Shown piece after piece: positions 36,889-50,486 of a stretch of DNA of 64,000 nucleotides. Source of the stretch: Strix aluco (taxonomy: Eukaryota > Chordata > Aves > Strigiformes > Strigidae); assembly GCF_031877795.1 (NCBI RefSeq), contig NC_133932.1, forward strand, positions 77,861,937 through 77,925,936. Reading direction: 5' to 3'. Numbering within the stretch: the stretch's first letter is position 1; each line of letters begins with the position of its first letter. The position numbers and the translations under genes are program-made. The notes under the pieces were generated by a model. The model was given only the letters and a program-made list of their open reading frames with translations, made no database searches and was not told where the DNA came from.

Positions 36889-39800
36889 GTTTGTCTCTCT
36901 TCTTTCCCCCCCCGTGCTCTGACATAAATGGTCATAGGAGAAAAAATAATGACAGCAGTTATCTAGGTAGGCCCAAAATATTCATCCTAGTAAAGACCTT
37001 CCTTCCGATATTCCTTTTTTCGAAGCTTATTTTTCTGTTTTGTTTTATTGGATTTTTTTAAAGTAAGATTTATTTAAGATTGACAAACAAGCTGCACAGC
37101 AGTGCTCTGAAAAGCTAGAAGCTTAAGTACACTTAACAAAATCTTAGTCCTAAAGCTGTTTGAATAACATGACATGGGTTCTAATGCATAAACAAAAGAG
37201 TGAACAAATTAAACAGCTTTTTTTTTTTTCTCTCAGAATGTGTCTCCTTTCATTCTTTTCCAAGTGAGGTGCTCTGCTTAAGGAATCTTGATATCTGGTC
37301 AAGGGGAAGGGAGCTCTTTTTGCCATACCAAATGGACTTTGCTTGTCATCTAAGAAACCATTATCAAGGCTTGCAGCAAATTTTGATGTGATGTTTAGTA
37401 ACACTTATTCACAGAGTACCTGCACATCAGGACTTCTTATAGATCTAATTTTATGCTCATTTCTAAGTCAGTGAGAGTATGCAGTAGACTTTTCTAATAC
37501 CCGTTGATGTTAATAGGAGATTTTTTTCAGTATCTTCTTAGGGTGACAGATGAATAAGCCCAATAAATAAACTTACTCTGGTTGCAAGATACATAATGTG
37601 TCACTAAGTGGTTGTAGAGTGCAGGGGTTCTCCAGCTGTGATTTATACCATAAAAGTGTTACGGGAGCAAGGAAAGCTTCCTCTTCCTGTGCTCCTTCCC
37701 CTCTTAAAAATTCCCGTGACAACAGTATTTTTTGAAATAGAGGTAGAATATTCCTGTGCTCTACTTTAAAACTGATCATACATGCAATGAACAGTCCTTG
37801 AAAGGCTTAGAAATTAACATGTGACTCGAACAAACCTCTTGCTAGATTCTTTTGACTTTGACTTTGAGAAGTAGAGTGTCTTCAGTTGCTGAGACACTTC
37901 ATGCAATAACATGTAGCAGTTAGTGAGCCTGTGCTCATGAGTGGGTCTTGGTGTTACAGCTCTTATGCTGTTCTGGAAGGTACTTAAATGTTTGGAAAGA
38001 GAAGTACAGGGTAAAAAGAGTTGCCCTCATCTGTTGGTTCTGTTTTCCTGAAGCCATAGGTTTACAAGGAGGATAATCTGGAGACTCATACTGCTAGAAG
38101 AACACAATTCACATATTTTTGCCTTGCACAAGATTTAGAGGCAATTTATCGCAATGTGCCTTTTAGAATCCCACAGAATTACTGTTTTCTTAGACAAATT
38201 TGTATTATGCTTGTGTAACTCATCATACCTTGAGTTATAAATATATGGGGGGAAAATGCATCTGCCAAATTGGAAATAAATCTCAAAGCTTCTAAGAGAA
38301 TACTATAGACTTACTAAGACCCTACAGTGATTTTTTTTTTTTTTTTTTTTTTAAGAACCATATTTTAAATTACACAGCTCCTGGCAATGTTTCATTCTGC
38401 AAAGTTTTATTTGGGGCACAATTATAATATTTTAATTTCCTGAAAGAATGAACAAAAGACTGATGTTGAAACGAGGCAGGTTGTTTTGTTCATGTGCAAT
38501 TTCCACACTTGTAATCTTTCTCCATTTCTTTCAGTCTTTACTTTCAAAATGTTTCGATTTATCTATGCAACACAACAACCTGCACCAGGATTATAGCTGT
38601 TGGCAATGCTGAGAAATTCAGCCAACTGCTTAAATAGATTAATTCATATCTAGTCTGTGTATTTGAAAAACTGAGAGGCTTATGCTATTTTTCGCATCAA
38701 AATCCTCTATTATTCCCTAGAAATTAAATGAGATTTTTGTGACAGTATCATTTTAACACAGGGGTCATATGAATATATGGAAATGCAAAATTCACGGGAA
38801 AAATGCAGAGACAACAAGTTTACCAGTTTAATGGGGAGGGAGAGCATCTAGCAAAGGCACAGTTTATTAAACAAAATGTAGCATATTTTATTCCTATTCG
38901 ATAGGAGAGGCAGCAGGTGAAGTAATTTTGTAGATTTACTGAGCATTACTATACCAGTATTTTCCTGGGTATCACACAGTGATCTTTCTGTTAATTTACT
39001 AGCTACCACCACCAGTCCGATCTTTTTTTTTTTTTTTTGCGAAAGATACACTGTTAGTTGACCCCATGCCTACTGTATCGTGGAACATTATGTTATTAGA
39101 TTTTATTGCCTTTCAAGGCTGTTTTCCAGATGCTTTCTTGTCATTTTAAGCAGCATTTTAACTGGTACACAACAGTGACTTTTGTCTTTATTTACTAGCT
39201 TGGCAAGACAAAAAGTTGAATTAGGAGCTTCAGACACAATGTGTCATTTCCATAAGCCTTTATACAGAAAAACTGACCTTTCTTCCAGTATTGAACTCTG
39301 CTGTCTGTAAGCTGCTCCTAGTCAAATATTTAGAGATCCTTTGATATCTACTTTCCGTTCTTAAAGAGAAAATCATAATGTAACTTTTAAACAGCTGTGC
39401 CGCTCAGAGCAAACCATTCCTATTTTAGGGTAAGTCCATTGAGTGAGAAGATTAATGTAAGAAACTTTCTCACAGAACTTGGATACAAGAGCAAGATACA
39501 TGACTGAAGATTTTTAGGTCATATGGAAGTGTGATCTAATTGCTAAGTAATTCCATGTATTCAGCTTTTCCTGCATTCTTCCTGTGGAAGACAAAAGAAG
39601 ACTGATTCTAGCGGAAAGGGAAATCTAGCCTTGCACATTTCAAATATATTTCTCATCTTGAGTTATTGAAGACCATCTGTGACATAGAAGATATACTTTT
39701 AAAATTTTTATACTAAAGAAAAAATCTCTTTTTTCATAGTCCCTTTCTTTGGCGAATGTACATAAGGAGCAGTGCTGTTGGTTGGAAAAGCACTCTGAGG

Positions 39801-41895
39801 GCCACAATGCCCACCAACAGCTGTCCCCTGCAGAGTACAAAGACTTCAGGAGATGTTGGTGTAGAATCCAGTCCCCACTTGCCCCTGGAAAAGCAGCTAT
39901 ATTGATTTAATGGGCTGCTGGTTGAGTGCACTCCTGCTCTGAGAGTCAAATTATGACCTTTAGGGTTAGTGCATACCAGTGAGGAACGGAACAGGAATTT
40001 AGGTGCCTAAGGCCAAAATTGCAGTCCAGGGAGAAGAAACAAACTTGTAGCTATTGCTTGGCAGTAGAAACATCTGTGAGAGAGTGAAGAAATTTTGCAC
40101 CTTGATAATTCTTAAGCCCAGATTGGAGCCCTGTGAGTCTTCATTTCTTAAGATTTTCCCTGAGGATGCCTTAATTGACAGCTGCAGTATAGGATTTTTC
40201 AAAAACTACAGTGTTAGCCTGCTGTCTTTTCTGTGTATTGATTAGTAACCTATTAGAGAATGCTTCACTTCATTTGACAATGTGCGAGGATTTTTAGCCC
40301 ACTTCCCCTTCCTATTTTTTTTTTTTAACCAGTTGTCTAATACTGTCCAAATTTGATCAAGTGACAGAAATAAATCTCTTCATGGATTTTTTTTTTATTT
40401 TTGGATGGATTGCAAGTCAGAATGTGTTAAGAGAGAAGCAAGAAAAATTGAGTTATTTTAAGTTCAGTGTAGCAGCAGCCAGTCAGCATGGCCCAGACAT
40501 TTGGCTGTACCTTGGGACTAGCAGTGGTATGTGTTCTCTCTTGCCTTGTTGGCAGGCCAAAAATGCTAGCTAAGGATGAAATGGAAGATACTGGAGACCA
40601 CAGGAGGTGCTCAAGGTACTGTAGAAGCAAGTGAGATGGCAGCAGCATTTGAGAGGAACTGGAGTTAGTGAACCAAGGGTATTGTAATGTGAGAATCTTG
40701 TAAGTAGATGGAGATGTAGGAGGAATAAGACATAGGACACCAGGCTTTGTAAGACCTTTCATGGGTTTAACAACCCTGTTTGTCTCCTTACTTGTGTTTG
40801 TATTGGCTTGTTAATCTGCTTTGGCTTGTTGGTCTCTTAAACAATTTCAGGGGATAAGGTGGGAGTAGAGTAACTTGTGGTTGATTGCAGGTGTAATACC
40901 AGCACTTACACAAAAGCTATTTATTTGCTAGTACAATTTTGTTCTTAGGTTCTGTCTTAAGTGTATTTAACCTGCACATTTGCTATAGCATAAATTGGTA
41001 TTTAATTGACCCAGGGAAGCAGGAGGATAGGGGTAAGTACAAGATGAATATGTTAGTTTGAGCTTCCCAGCTTGTCCTCACAGAAAACTGAGGTGGATGC
41101 TACAAAGGTCCTTATTTTTTCCTCTTCAAAGTGTGTGTTTTCCATTCAATAGTCTAGGTTATTTGGATTTTTTCATTATCAGCATGGCTTTAAGATAAAA
41201 GGGAAGAGTGGACTTTTCCTCTGCAGTGTTTTTTCTTAATAGTCCCCTACCCCACCCCAAATTAAAATAATTCATTACTTTTCTGTCTTCTGCTATTCAT
41301 CTTTTAGAGCAGTACATAGATATTTTGATTCTTGGTTTCATATATTAAGAGTTTTTTTTTAAAAAAGCTATTTGAATAGTGTCCTGTGCAAAGTAAGGCT
41401 TCAAAAAGAGCTAATTGTTGTTTTCTATCTTTAGCCTCCTTGCTTTCATGTTTTCATTAGTAGTTGTGCTACTGACACTGGTAGAAAAGTAGCTATTTGC
41501 AGGAGGTTGTAGTTGGCCTCCTTCACAAGATAACCTAGATCTAAAATCAAAGGCTTTTTACAAAACTATAAGGTAAAGGGGCTTTTTATGTGTTTCATAT
41601 CTCAGCTATTGACCAGATTATCAACTGATATGAATACTCACAGGTCTAGTAAATTTCATGTAGTTGTGCCTACTTACAGAATCCAAGGATCTTGGCCTCT
41701 GTAATGACAGGCATCCAAGACATGACCGTCACTGCAAACTTGGGTACCTTGACAAATGTCAGTAGTGAGCCAACAAAACATCTGCTATGTCCATGTTAGC
41801 ATGAGCTTGTATTAGTTAGGACTTGTTTGTGTTTTAGTGGCTTTGAACAAAACACAAATGTTAAGAATCTGGTAATTCATGATGTTTCCTTTCAG
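36889..41895 (+). other. TMTC4: TMTC4 intron 2
   Basis: About 5.0 kb, donor GTTTGT, acceptor CCTTTCAG. It contains a T22 run (38331-38352) and shorter T runs. No CR1 copy or further exon is recognised. Confidence 0.85.
38331..38352. repeat. T22 homopolymer
   Basis: Twenty-two consecutive T bases inside intron 2. No retroposed body recognised next to it. Confidence 0.85.
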
Positions 41896-42011
41896 GACCT
41901 CAGGGCAGAAACCCCACTTGGTGACCTGTGGCATCACGACTTTTGGGGTAGCAAACTGAGCAGCAATACCAGTCATAAGTCATATCGACCACTAACTGTC
42001 CTAACTTTCAG
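41896..42011 (+). CDS. TMTC4: TMTC4 coding exon 3 (residues 55-93)
   Basis: A 116-base exon between acceptor CCTTTCAG and donor TTTCAG|GTGAGA. It encodes [18 protein letters not shown] and then [20 protein letters not shown], the luminal loop after helix 1. The LWHHDFWG and [13 protein letters not shown] blocks are hallmarks of the TMTC family; the SYRPL segment is very strongly conserved. Phase 0 in and phase 2 out: the Arg93 codon is completed by the first base of the next exon. Reading is uninterrupted and no residue looks abnormal. Confidence 0.96.
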
Positions 42012-44083
42012 GTGAGACTTGTCTTTCTGCTCAAGGTCTGATTATTTTTTTTTTAACATATATTGGCTCAATTGATTATAGGGAGGACACAACAGAAAAG
42101 GAGAGAGACAAAGTAGCTGAAGGGTAGTTGGATACCTTTGCTGAATATGATTTTTCTGTTCGCTACCTTAATCTCAAATTGAGTTTTAATTTTCAAATTG
42201 TTTCTTTCCCAAAGTATATATTATTTTGTCATTCTGTATTTCAATGATTCAATTTCAGAGATTGCATCTTATGCTTTTATGTACCTCAGTACTAGGGACA
42301 GTATGGTTCAGTATGTAGGTCACATCATCAGAGAACTAGGAAGTGTATGTTCCTTTCACTTAGCCATGCTGCCACTTACACTGCTATTGTAGTTGCTGTT
42401 CTCTGCTTTCCTGGTGATCTGTCAAATGATTTTTTTATAAATAGCATCAATCTACCATTGCCTTTTGCCACTAGGTCACTGAATAGTCTTCCCACCTCTT
42501 CCCCCCTGATATTCTAACTTCAAGTGAGTGTTTGTGTCTGAGAATCCTAGTGAGACATATGTCTGTCTGTATATATAACATGCTGTTTTTCTCATATAAC
42601 TAAAGGTTTATGAGGATTACTTCTGTAGATGCCTAGCTCATGTTTTTTGCACAAAGATTTGAGCAAGCAGTAGACCATGTAGAAACTGGGTACAGTAATG
42701 CAGAGAATCTTTGAAGACTTAGTCTTAAGCTTCTTTATTTTCTCAATGCAACTCACTGGTTCCATAGTTGTGTCCAGACTAAGCCAGGGACTAAGTGATT
42801 GCGTAAGAAGTACTCCCACTCTTAGTCCTCATATTCAAGCAAAAACTTTGACTCTTGAGTGCAGTGTCAGTGTTTTAAGTACTTAGCAGTATGGGTTTCA
42901 CTGTCTGTTGGGCTTTCTTCACATTTTCGTCAAGGAAAATATGCAACTGAATGGAATGTGTCAGAGTCTTAAACCTATTAAAGCTTTCAACACATGCTTT
43001 CCTTTCTTTTCAAGGTCTCTGTGGTATATTCCATCTCTAGTAACATCCTGGTTAGTTTAAAGAGCGAACTGGGATACAGTCATTACTATATCTGAAAATA
43101 TAGATGAGCATGTGGAGATGGTCCATAAAATGCTATTTTTGCAAGTAAGAAATTGGTTTTCTTAATTTCCCTAAGCTCCAGCTTTTATGTGTATCACATT
43201 TATAATAGGTTAGGGTCTTTTAAATAGATTTCACTTAAGCCAGATGCACACTGACCAAATGAACTGTATAAAATCCCCTATCCAAACTAAGTTTCTGTGT
43301 ATCTCACCTACTGATAAAAGCATATGAATAATAAGAAGGTGTTTCTCCCTTTTCTTTTCCCTCTCCATTTTATGGCAGAGTTCCTATCCTGAATAGGGTT
43401 TTAGACTGAATTTTCACTTACACTTCCTTCTGGTTCTGATACTTGCATGAAACCTCTCTCTAACCAGTCTCACAGCTTAATTACTAAGATGCGCTAACTG
43501 ATTGCTTTCTGGATTGATACTGCTTGTACCCAGATGGTTTCCACATCATCAGTACAAATGCTAGGACATTTTTCAGCTACAGTGTCAGTGGATATCATAG
43601 TCTCAATGCTTATTAGTTTCCTCACTGTGTGGATTTAATGAAAATAATTTCATCAGGTTGTTTTTGGACATAGTTTCTCTTAAGCCCAAGGGTATCTCCC
43701 CACTAGGCTGGGTCGTATTTCCGCAGGACACCCCTGCGTTACAACACTGAAGTTATGTTGCTGACCAAAAGCCAGTTCTAAGTAACGGTAGGTATGATTA
43801 ACATAACAGCATTAACATATGTCTTTGGAGAGGATAGATATTATGCTGAATATGGTATCCCATATGAATACCTCTGAGTTAAGATCAGGGCATTGTTTCT
43901 AGCTGACTGTGGGGGCTAAGTGGTAATACCATACATGCTGGGGTTTGCTGGTATTTTTCAGAATGGTTTTTTTTGTGTGTGTGGGTCCAATATGATCTTG
44001 CTATGGGGTTGCTTAGGTTTTCTGTTTGCATATCTCTTACCATTGATATAATTCCTAGCCTTGATGTTTTTGTTTCTCTATAG
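42012..44083 (+). other. TMTC4: TMTC4 intron 3
   Basis: About 2.1 kb, donor GTGAGA, acceptor TTTCTCTATAG. At 43527-43557 a 31-base stretch resembles part of the following exon (26 of 31 identical; see findings). No transposon recognised. Confidence 0.85.
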
Positions 44084-44300
44084 AATTAATTACCTTTTTG
44101 CTGGAGGCTTCTACCCAGTTGGTTTCCATGTCATCAATATAATACTGCATTGTACTATCTCAGTGTTGATGGTTGATGTGTTCTCGATATTATTGGGTGG
44201 ACTGCAATTCACTAATAAAGGAAGAAGGCTAAACCTGGCTCCAAAGACATCTCTTCTAGCTGCTTTGCTGTTTGCTGTACATCCAGTGCACACAGAATGT
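44084..44300 (+). CDS. TMTC4: TMTC4 coding exon 4 (residues 93-165)
   Basis: A 217-base exon between acceptor TCTATAG and donor GAATGT|GTAAGT. Its first A completes Arg93. It encodes INYLFAGGFYPVGFHVINII and on through a hydrophobic helix (about residues 105-130, including LHCTISVLMVDVFSILLGGL), a basic loop TNKGRRLNLAPKTS, and the start of the next helix LLAALLFAVHPVHTEC. The PVGFH and FAVHPVHTE motifs are diagnostic of TMTC proteins; HPVHTE lies in the predicted active-site half of the GT-C fold. It ends in phase 0. A 31-base piece (44112-44142) has a diverged look-alike in intron 3. Confidence 0.96.
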
Positions 44301-44744
44301 GTAAGTACTGAATAATTAGCTCCAACAATTTATATCTTAGAAGTTCTTGACCATCTTAATTAATTCTGACATAGCCTTATAGTCTACACACAGCTTTTAT
44401 ATATTCTTAACACTTCTCTTGGCACATGTCTTATGCGAACAATCAAATATTATGGTTAGCACATCCATAAGTTTGTTATTCCACAGGGCTGGACCTTATT
44501 AAAGAAGATAAATCAAATCATTTAGGTACAATAACTAAAGAAAGATAGCCCTAAACTACAGAGTTTCCCTAATTATTGGATTAAGAATTCATTACTAGAT
44601 ACATTAGCTCATGAACAGCCAAGGAGAATGGAGGATAAACTGAATGCAAATGCATAACCACATTTCATTTCCAGTTGCTTTGGTAAAAAAACAGGGAGAT
44701 AGAAAATTGGAGTAGGGATATTATATGAACTCTGTATGTGACTG

Positions 44745-45245
44745 TATTAGAATATTGCATCCAGTTTTGAATACATGCTGCAAGGAGGACACTGGGTAAA
44801 ACAGAGAGGGCTCAGAAGAGCCATGAAAATGATTAAAGGACTGGAAATCATCCCGTGTCATGAAAGATCGAACACCATGGGTTTATATTTTTAAGATGGA
44901 GAAGATTAAAGGATTTTTTTTTTTATCACAGTCTGTAATTATGTACATGGAGAACACAAATTTGATAGTAGTAGGCCCTTTAAAGTGCAGACAAAAGCAT
45001 AACAGTGGCTGGAAGCTGAAGCTGTAAAGACGCAGAATAGAAACATGGCACATGCATAGCAACCAATTAAAATACCTGACCAAAGATCAAAGTCCTTGTA
45101 TGGAAAATCTAGTGAAGAGGAGATGGTTTTCTTAAAAAGCTCTATTGCACTCATCACTAAGAAAATCACTAAGAAATCCCTTATGCCAGTGGGCTTGCAG
45201 GATGTAGTCCCTGATTGCTTGATCTTGTAATCATGAATAAATGAA
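44745..45245 (+). mobile_element. Ancient CR1/L3-like 3' segment in intron 4
   Basis: The sense-strand order matches the end of an old CR1 ORF2: GTATTAGAATATTGCATCCA (the LEYCxQF block), AGAGAGGGCTCAGAAGAGCC and ATGATTAAAGGACTGGAAAT (RVQRRATKMVKGLE), then GATGGAGAAGATTAAAGG, CACAGTCTGTAATTATGTACATGG, GGCTGGAAGCTGAAGCTG and a 3' untranslated part. All frames are broken. It is one of the few LINE pieces in the gene lying in the sense direction. Confidence 0.75.
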
Positions 45246-46639
45246 ACAATCACAATGCAGGAATCATTTTTTTAGAGTTTGGAAGGACTGGGCTACTGAA
45301 AAAGTACTAACTTTAGCTTTGATCTTTGTGCTAGTAATGAACATTGACTCCTCAGTGCACCTTATTCTATATATTTTTCATTTATTTACAATATGCCATG
45401 GTTTTGGCTTTTTTCATTTGCTTTGCACGTGATTGATGGGGAAGAGGTTATGGAAAGCTAGGCCTCTCAGCCGACTGGGGACCCTGCATGTATTGGAAAC
45501 CTAGAGATGGTGCAAAGTTATGTATTAGTAATTTGGCAGCTTTTTTTGGCAGTATGGCTAAAACATCCTCCCCATCATTCTCTGGTGTTTGCTTGCATGC
45601 AGAATAACTTCTTTGTGAGAGTGCATTGTGCTGGTGTCAGAAGGGCCCCTTGTATTTGTTCTCCAAAACCAGTTCTAGATGTCAAAGTGAAGTAAAACAA
45701 GTCTTCAGTGCTTTTGGTGTTCTGATATGTAAAGAGAAATTTTACTTGAGTCTTAACTTTGTAATAAACCTCCTATTGACTCCTTTGTCATTATTTTCTT
45801 CTTCATTCCATTTGACTCTAAAAATATATTTAAATCAGCAGGCAAATATTAATAAGATCTTGGTCATGTCAAATAAATTACAAGTGATACTGTCTGCTTG
45901 CATATGTGAGGTTTGAAGACTTGCATATGCTTTGGGCAAACATTGGAAGAAGAGGAAAAAAGTAGCATGCTTACATACTGTCTCTCTTCTAAGATCCAGG
46001 AGTGAACAAAGGCCTCTCTAATCATTTACACAGTGAATGATAAATCTTGCTGCACTGAAGCAGTCATGATACTGCTATCATTCTAGCATGAGTGTGTGTC
46101 AGGCAGCATCTCCTCAAAAAGCACTCATTATTTTAAAGCTGTGAGTTTTAAGTATCATGACATCCTGTTTTGAAATGAGATGACATATTTTGACATAAAA
46201 TTGTGAAGAATCTGTCTATTTGCTGCTTTGGATTTTGGTCTATACAGCACAAAACAAACTGTCATGTAAAACAGACCTTGAAAAGTTTAATGCTTTTCAG
46301 TACCTATGTAAGAAAAACATCTGTCATTATAATTTTTTCTACCTACAAGTAAACACTCTTGTGGTGTAGTTCTGTCTTCTACAACATGCTTATTCTTTGT
46401 AATGAATGATGAAATACTAAATGAGACATGGACATAAGAATATACCTGATACTAATTTAAAACCATTTTTTTGTTTACCTTATTAGCAGAAACTATAGGA
46501 CTGATCCTGCATTTGAGATTGTATCATACTGTTGAAGTCATCTGAGGCTGTATGTGTGTTATTAGCCCCTTAATCTCTTTGTTGTAACAAGTTGACATTT
46601 ATTTTCAAAATTGTGTCAGTTCACCTTTGCTTTTATCTC

Positions 46640-46830
46640 TATCTGAGAGCAGCTCCTGAAACAGAATGACACTTCATTATTTTCACCTTTCAAAGCACCC
46701 CACAGCTACTGAGTTAATTCTCTTAATTCCTCTATAAGATAGACAAAGAAGCAGGGAAGTTAGATGCATGGCTTTGGATAAATCAAGAAGTTTTTCTGAA
46801 CTGAATTTAGGAGTCCAACAGTTTCTCCTT
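46640..46830 (+). repeat. MIR-like SINE remnant in intron 4
   Basis: TTTCAAAGCACCCCACAG, GAGTTAATTCTCTTAATTCC, CTATAAGATAGACAAAGAAGCAGGGAAGTTAG and GGATAAATCAAGAAG follow the order of MIR core words. Strongly diverged. Confidence 0.4.
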
Positions 46831-48164
46831 TTACAGTGCTAAAGTGAAGCTGAGAGTAAAATGGGAGAGTGGATTCAGTCCTACTCTCAAGACTCTATAC
46901 TTCTCTTTCCTTTCTGATGTTGTTTAGAAATAGTTGTTCCATCATGTCAGATTGACACAAAAAAAAAAAAACCCTTTTCCTAAGGGAGGCTTAGCAGGTG
47001 CCTTTAAACAAAATGAAGATAAAATTTATCTTTTTACTTTGCTCTTTCTGTGCTACTCACAAAATGAGACAACTGGTGCACTATGCAAGAACCAAAGTTT
47101 CTGCTTTTGTCCCTGAAACATCATCTCAAAAAGTGGATTAAAAAAAAAAACCCAAAACCTGTAGCTGTTCTGCCCTGCTTCAGAAAGGCCTCTGTGTACA
47201 TCTTCTGGAAACAGAACTCAGCATTCCAGGAAGTAGAGCTAGACTGAGAAGTAAGGGGTGTTTCCATGATCCTTGCTCTGGGTTTATGTTCTAGTGAGGT
47301 CCCAAGATCGGGGCCTATACAGTCCCCTGCCAACCCCCTGTATGATGATTTCCACAAAAAATTCATGGTGTATCCTCACAGTTGTGTAATTGAGGAATGA
47401 AGATCCAGAAATACATCATGCTGTGTCTCAGCAAGTTATTGTAAATTCAGTTTAAGGGCTTGAACCAAAGCCTGTTGATGGCCCTGAGAATGCTCTTGAT
47501 TTAAATAGGTTGGCACAGATCTGGAGTACAGAGGTCCCAGAATTCAATCCTCATTTCTTTTGCGTTAGTACAGCTTCTGTTACAAGGTGCATTTGGAGGT
47601 AGCTCTAATGCAATAAATTAAAATAACACAGAAAACTGCTGGAGGGGGGATTTTTTTTTTTTCCCAGCTCTGCAGACTGGAAGTTACTTGTCCACTCTGA
47701 GTGTTCAGACTGCAATTTGAAGGCTGGCTTGTCTTCTGAAAGTGGACAGTCTTGATTTGCATTTCAGCAGAGCTGCCGATTTTGTTGGGGTTCAGGATGT
47801 TTGCTAAGAGTTCTGCTGAAAGGTGACTTGATCCAAAAAACAGATGGAATCAGGCAAAATCTACGTTTTATTCAGTGAGGTCCTCCTTCATTTCTTAAAA
47901 CAGCAGTTTTTCATAAATTAAAGCCAAATCATTTACCCAGTTGATACTAAGCAATGCCCAATCAAAATTAGGATGTGGCTTAGAACACTGGGCATTACTA
48001 ATCCAGTAAACGAGGTTAAAAAAAGGAAAAGTGATACAAAGATATTATTTTATACATTTCACTTTGTATATGTGTGTGTGTACCTTTATCTCAGGTTTTC
48101 TAAGAGCAAATTCTGGTAATCTGAAACTTTTTACTTTTTTTTTCTTTTTTCTTTTTTTTTTAAG

Positions 48165-48252
48165 GTTGCCGGGATTGTTGGCAGAGCAGACCTACTGTGT
48201 GCCCTGTTCTTTTTGTTGTCATTCCTTGGCTACTGTAAAGCATTTAGAGAAA
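48165..48252 (+). CDS. TMTC4: TMTC4 coding exon 5 (residues 166-194), last exon in window
   Basis: An 88-base exon between acceptor TTTTAAG and donor AGAGAAA|GTAAGC. It encodes VAGIVGRADLLCALFFLLSF followed by LGYCKAFRE. With the end of exon 4 it forms the family motif HPVHTECVAGIVGRADLL, whose GRAD core is conserved in TMTC proteins, followed by a transmembrane helix (about residues 172-188). One base of the next codon is left over (phase 1). The following exons, which should encode the CKEQG-containing loop, the remaining helices and the C-terminal TPRs, were looked for down to 64000 and not found. Confidence 0.96.
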
Positions 48253-50486
48253 GTAAGCATTCTGTTTGCCCCCTTAATTTTATATTGTGTATATTTTCTG
48301 CATTCATACGTTTCAGTGAAGTATAGCAAAACTAAAAATGTCATCTTGATGTGGTTTGAATTTATTAATGTTTATACCCTCATAAAATCTTAAAAAAACC
48401 CCAACCGCTTTAGCAGGTATTTATTGTTAGAGGAACTGGAAGGGTTGCTGTCCCTGATTCCTGTTAAACACTTAAAATTATTTTAAGAAAAGTCTGTTTT
48501 ATAATAGGCTTATTTGTTAAATGTTTTATTGTTTAGAAGCATAAAGAAATATTTTAGTAAGTATTTTAGAAAGAAATCAAACCTATAAATGTATATTCTT
48601 AAATATTTTAGTACACTTAATGCCATTATGTTGGAATGGCTTAAATGGGAACAAACTTTAGGAACCTTACTGGTATTTTTAATGAATTGTAAAGAATTAT
48701 TCATATGAGTAAGCCCTCTAAATTCCTGCAATATGCAAGTGCTGGCATATATATCTGACTATAGTGTTACTCATAAAGTTTTTGTAAGACAGCTGTATTT
48801 AACATGAACAATTCCTTTGTAGATGTTTTTTCAAGTGAGCTTTAAGATCTGTTGTATTATTTGATCTGAATGCAGGTTGGCAGTTCAAATACAGTTGTGG
48901 AGAAATTGTCTTGGGGGTCTGCTAAGTAAACACACAAGAATACATTAATTCATGATTATGAAAAGCTATACAGGACATACAATCTGGTATCTGAATGTGC
49001 CCCACCACGGGAAATACGGAAATCCTGTGGTGAACCCATGAGGAGCTGTGTTGTGAAGAGCTTGTATAATACCAGTTGAACAGGCGGGGCCTGTAATGTT
49101 TAACCAGAGTTGACAGTGTATTACAGAGGTACCTGAGCTGGCTTCAGGTGATCTAGCTTAACAACATAGTCATGGCATCAAAGAGCTTAGTGCAGGCCGA
49201 GCGCGATAAGTTAGTCCACAGTGAGCTCTATGATGCTGCAAATAGCTCTTGCTAATTGAGTTTAGATTGTTTAGAACTATTTTGCGTATTTCCACAGCTG
49301 ATATCATAAGCTTAACTTCATTTTCACCACTTCAAATGGTACTTATGGTAATTCCTGTTCACTTCTGATATTTTTTTCTCCCCTTTGAGTATGTTTCATT
49401 TCTTTCAACTGAACTGATAATTTCTTGATGAAAATTGGCCTTGGGATCTTGCTTTCTCATGTATTCTTTTCTTATCTATTTTACTGGGTATGATTGTGCT
49501 TTGATGTTTCTTCCTCTTAGTGCTAGAGTAAATTAGACAAATCAAAATATTGGCTATGTGCTTTCCAGTTTGTTGGTAGAGGTAGACCTATATGGCAGGG
49601 GTAATAATCTTTGCTTGAAGAACTCAAGAGCCAAATTCTTAGGATGACCATTGGAGACTTTTATGTAGGAGTCTTTAATTATTTTGTTATGGAGGACATC
49701 TCAGGAATGATTAAGAATGTGATGTGTACACTGGTTAGGGATATTCTGAGTGCTTGTACAACTTGCGAAGGACAGTTTGATAGCTTTTAGATGTCAGTAT
49801 CATTTTAATAGTATTCTTGTACTGAAATTCTTGTCATTGATACAGAAGAAGGAAAATGTTGTGGAGATGATACTAAGCAGCACTTAGTATTTTTTATTGG
49901 ACATTACATCATAATAGGGTTAGAGCTGTGTCTCTTAAGCAGTTTTGTCAAGGAAGACTACAGTCTGCCAGCATAGTTGTGCCTTTTGTTTTTCAGATCA
50001 GTTTTCAATGTTTACTGTCACCTTCACTGCCTGCTTTTTCCTCAGCAACTTCTTAAAGAAATTTAGATTTTTTTCTGTACTCAAGAATTTGTATCCAAGT
50101 TACATACTTGAGTCTCTCCCAACAGTTTCCGCATTTTGGGTAGCTTGATGACAATTTCAGGTTCTTGCAGATCCTCTCTGGCACATCCTAAATGAGAGAA
50201 TGAAAAGTTATTTCCAGCACTGTGGAGAGCACTAATAAGTTCTTTAGCAGATCTTGCATGGAGCCTGAAAGGAGAAGCTCAAGCTTCAGAGTATTTCTTT
50301 CCTCTGAACCTTACATGATTTGCTGCAGGCTGATGAGCAATGTGACAAAACCCAGACATTTCAGAGTCAAGTTTTCAGGTCAGAATGATTGTGGTCTGAA
50401 AACTGATTTTGAAATGCCTGGGTGAGATTCATTGCTCATCCTGGATGTGCAATCATTAATTTGTAAATAGAAAAGTGGGTGAGATA
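48253..50486 (+). other. TMTC4: TMTC4 intron 5, first part
   Basis: Intron sequence with donor GTAAGC. No exon, CR1 copy or RNA gene recognised in these 2.2 kb. Confidence 0.75.

Larger units (their letters stand above)
44301..48164 (+). other. TMTC4: TMTC4 intron 4
   Basis: About 3.9 kb, donor GTAAGT, acceptor preceded by a long T-rich tract (48134-48161). It holds an ancient CR1/L3-like copy and a MIR-like SINE remnant, listed separately. No alternative exon recognised. Confidence 0.85.
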
